DNA of 64,000 nt from JAMXLO01 sp963812505. Lineage in GTDB: Bacteria; Pseudomonadota; Alphaproteobacteria; Acetobacterales; Acetobacteraceae. Each line of letters starts with the position of its first letter. Within the stretch, counting starts at the first letter, position 1. The notes below the pieces were generated by a model, which ran no database searches, was not told where the DNA came from, and saw only the letters and a program-made list of their open reading frames with translations. Positions 63,771 through 64,000 of the stretch are shown piece by piece. Made by a program: the position numbers and the translations under genes. The stretch is from contig CAWEVM010000024.1 of assembly GCA_963812505.1 (NCBI GenBank), positions 25,613-89,612 on the forward strand, in the 5' to 3' direction.

Positions 63771-64000
63771 GGGAAGCTCGGGCTAATGGCCTATGTTGGT
63801 CTTGTGCCATCGGAGCATTCAACCGGCGACAGTGTGCGACGGCGCGGCATCACGGAGGCCGAGAACCGTCAGGCACGCCGGGGGCTGATTGAAGCGTCCG
63901 CCCGAAGGACGGCAGTGACGGTGATGGAGCGCACGACACCGCCTCGCCCTACAGGGAATTCGCTGCAGAAACCAGCGGGCCCCACGAGGGCGACGATTGC
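63771..64000 (+). mobile_element. IS110-family transposase fragment (window edge)
   Basis: GKLGLMAYVGLVPSEHSTGD and RRRGITEAENRQARRGLIEA match the C-terminal Transposase_20 domain of IS110/IS116/IS902 elements. The upstream part is missing and the sequence diverges after ~63900, so it is a remnant cut by the window end. Confidence 0.65.

Overview
The window looks like a high-GC alphaproteobacterial chromosome, most likely Rhodospirillales/Acetobacteraceae. This is inferred from the gene order Nfu–RutE-like–TsaB–RimI–Fur–OlsB-like, from a tsaE–amgK–murU–addB–addA–trxA run joined by ATGA-type overlaps, and from an alphaproteobacterial-style SOS box before recA. No rRNA or tRNA gene was recognised.

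Region 1 (1–10.86 kb, minus strand) is a tight operon. It encodes a TpsB outer-membrane transporter, a large TpsA-type filamentous haemagglutinin with about 118-residue tandem repeats, a TPR–CHAT lipoprotein (putative caspase-like protease) and a transmembrane Ser/Thr kinase cut by the window edge. Together they look like a two-partner secretion locus with attached signalling and protease modules.

Region 2 (11–36 kb) is core genome. It holds an OlsB-like acyltransferase, Fur, a TusA-like protein, RimI, TsaB, a RutE-like nitroreductase, an Nfu scaffold, a class-I glutamine amidotransferase-like hydrolase and LolA. It continues with a ferredoxin/flavodoxin reductase, TsaE with AmgK and MurU (t6A synthesis and peptidoglycan recycling), the AddAB helicase-nuclease, thioredoxin, an M16 peptidase, a Phd/VapC-type toxin-antitoxin pair, PmbA, a Tim44-like protein, a CoA-transferase, a PatB-like lyase, a CBS-pair protein and RecA. 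A GC-rich palindromic element is embedded in frame in AddA, and half of it in AmgK.

Region 3 (36–44 kb) starts the accessory DNA. A single-polypeptide restriction-modification enzyme lies between recA and a decayed ~80-bp duplicate of an internal recA segment. After it come a small Xre regulator, an FAD oxidoreductase and a calpain-like protease with RTX-like repeats whose 3' end is cut off.

Region 4 (44–50 kb) is a phage/integrative element with two large serine recombinases (one frameshifted), a hairpin array at 45.70–45.87 kb, a phage-Dam-like methylase and small phage-type genes.

Region 5 (50–64 kb) is a mosaic of broken genes and insertion-sequence remnants. It includes a methyltransferase, an IS91-type transposase tail, a GYD-domain tail, an ABC solute-binding protein, a kinase-like protein, a protein with repeated ~75-residue modules, integrase halves in opposite orientation, an MFS transporter inside 16-bp inverted repeats, an IS630 tail, a complete IS1634-family transposase and an IS110-type fragment. 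Many breaks are single-base insertions, several inside GANTC sites, so some may be sequence errors.

Stretches over about 300 bp where I see no gene: 45.88–46.23, 47.46–47.76 (possible operators only), 51.37–52.05 (one FNR-type site), 53.88–54.34, 56.20–56.61, 61.11–61.44 and 61.58–61.92 kb.
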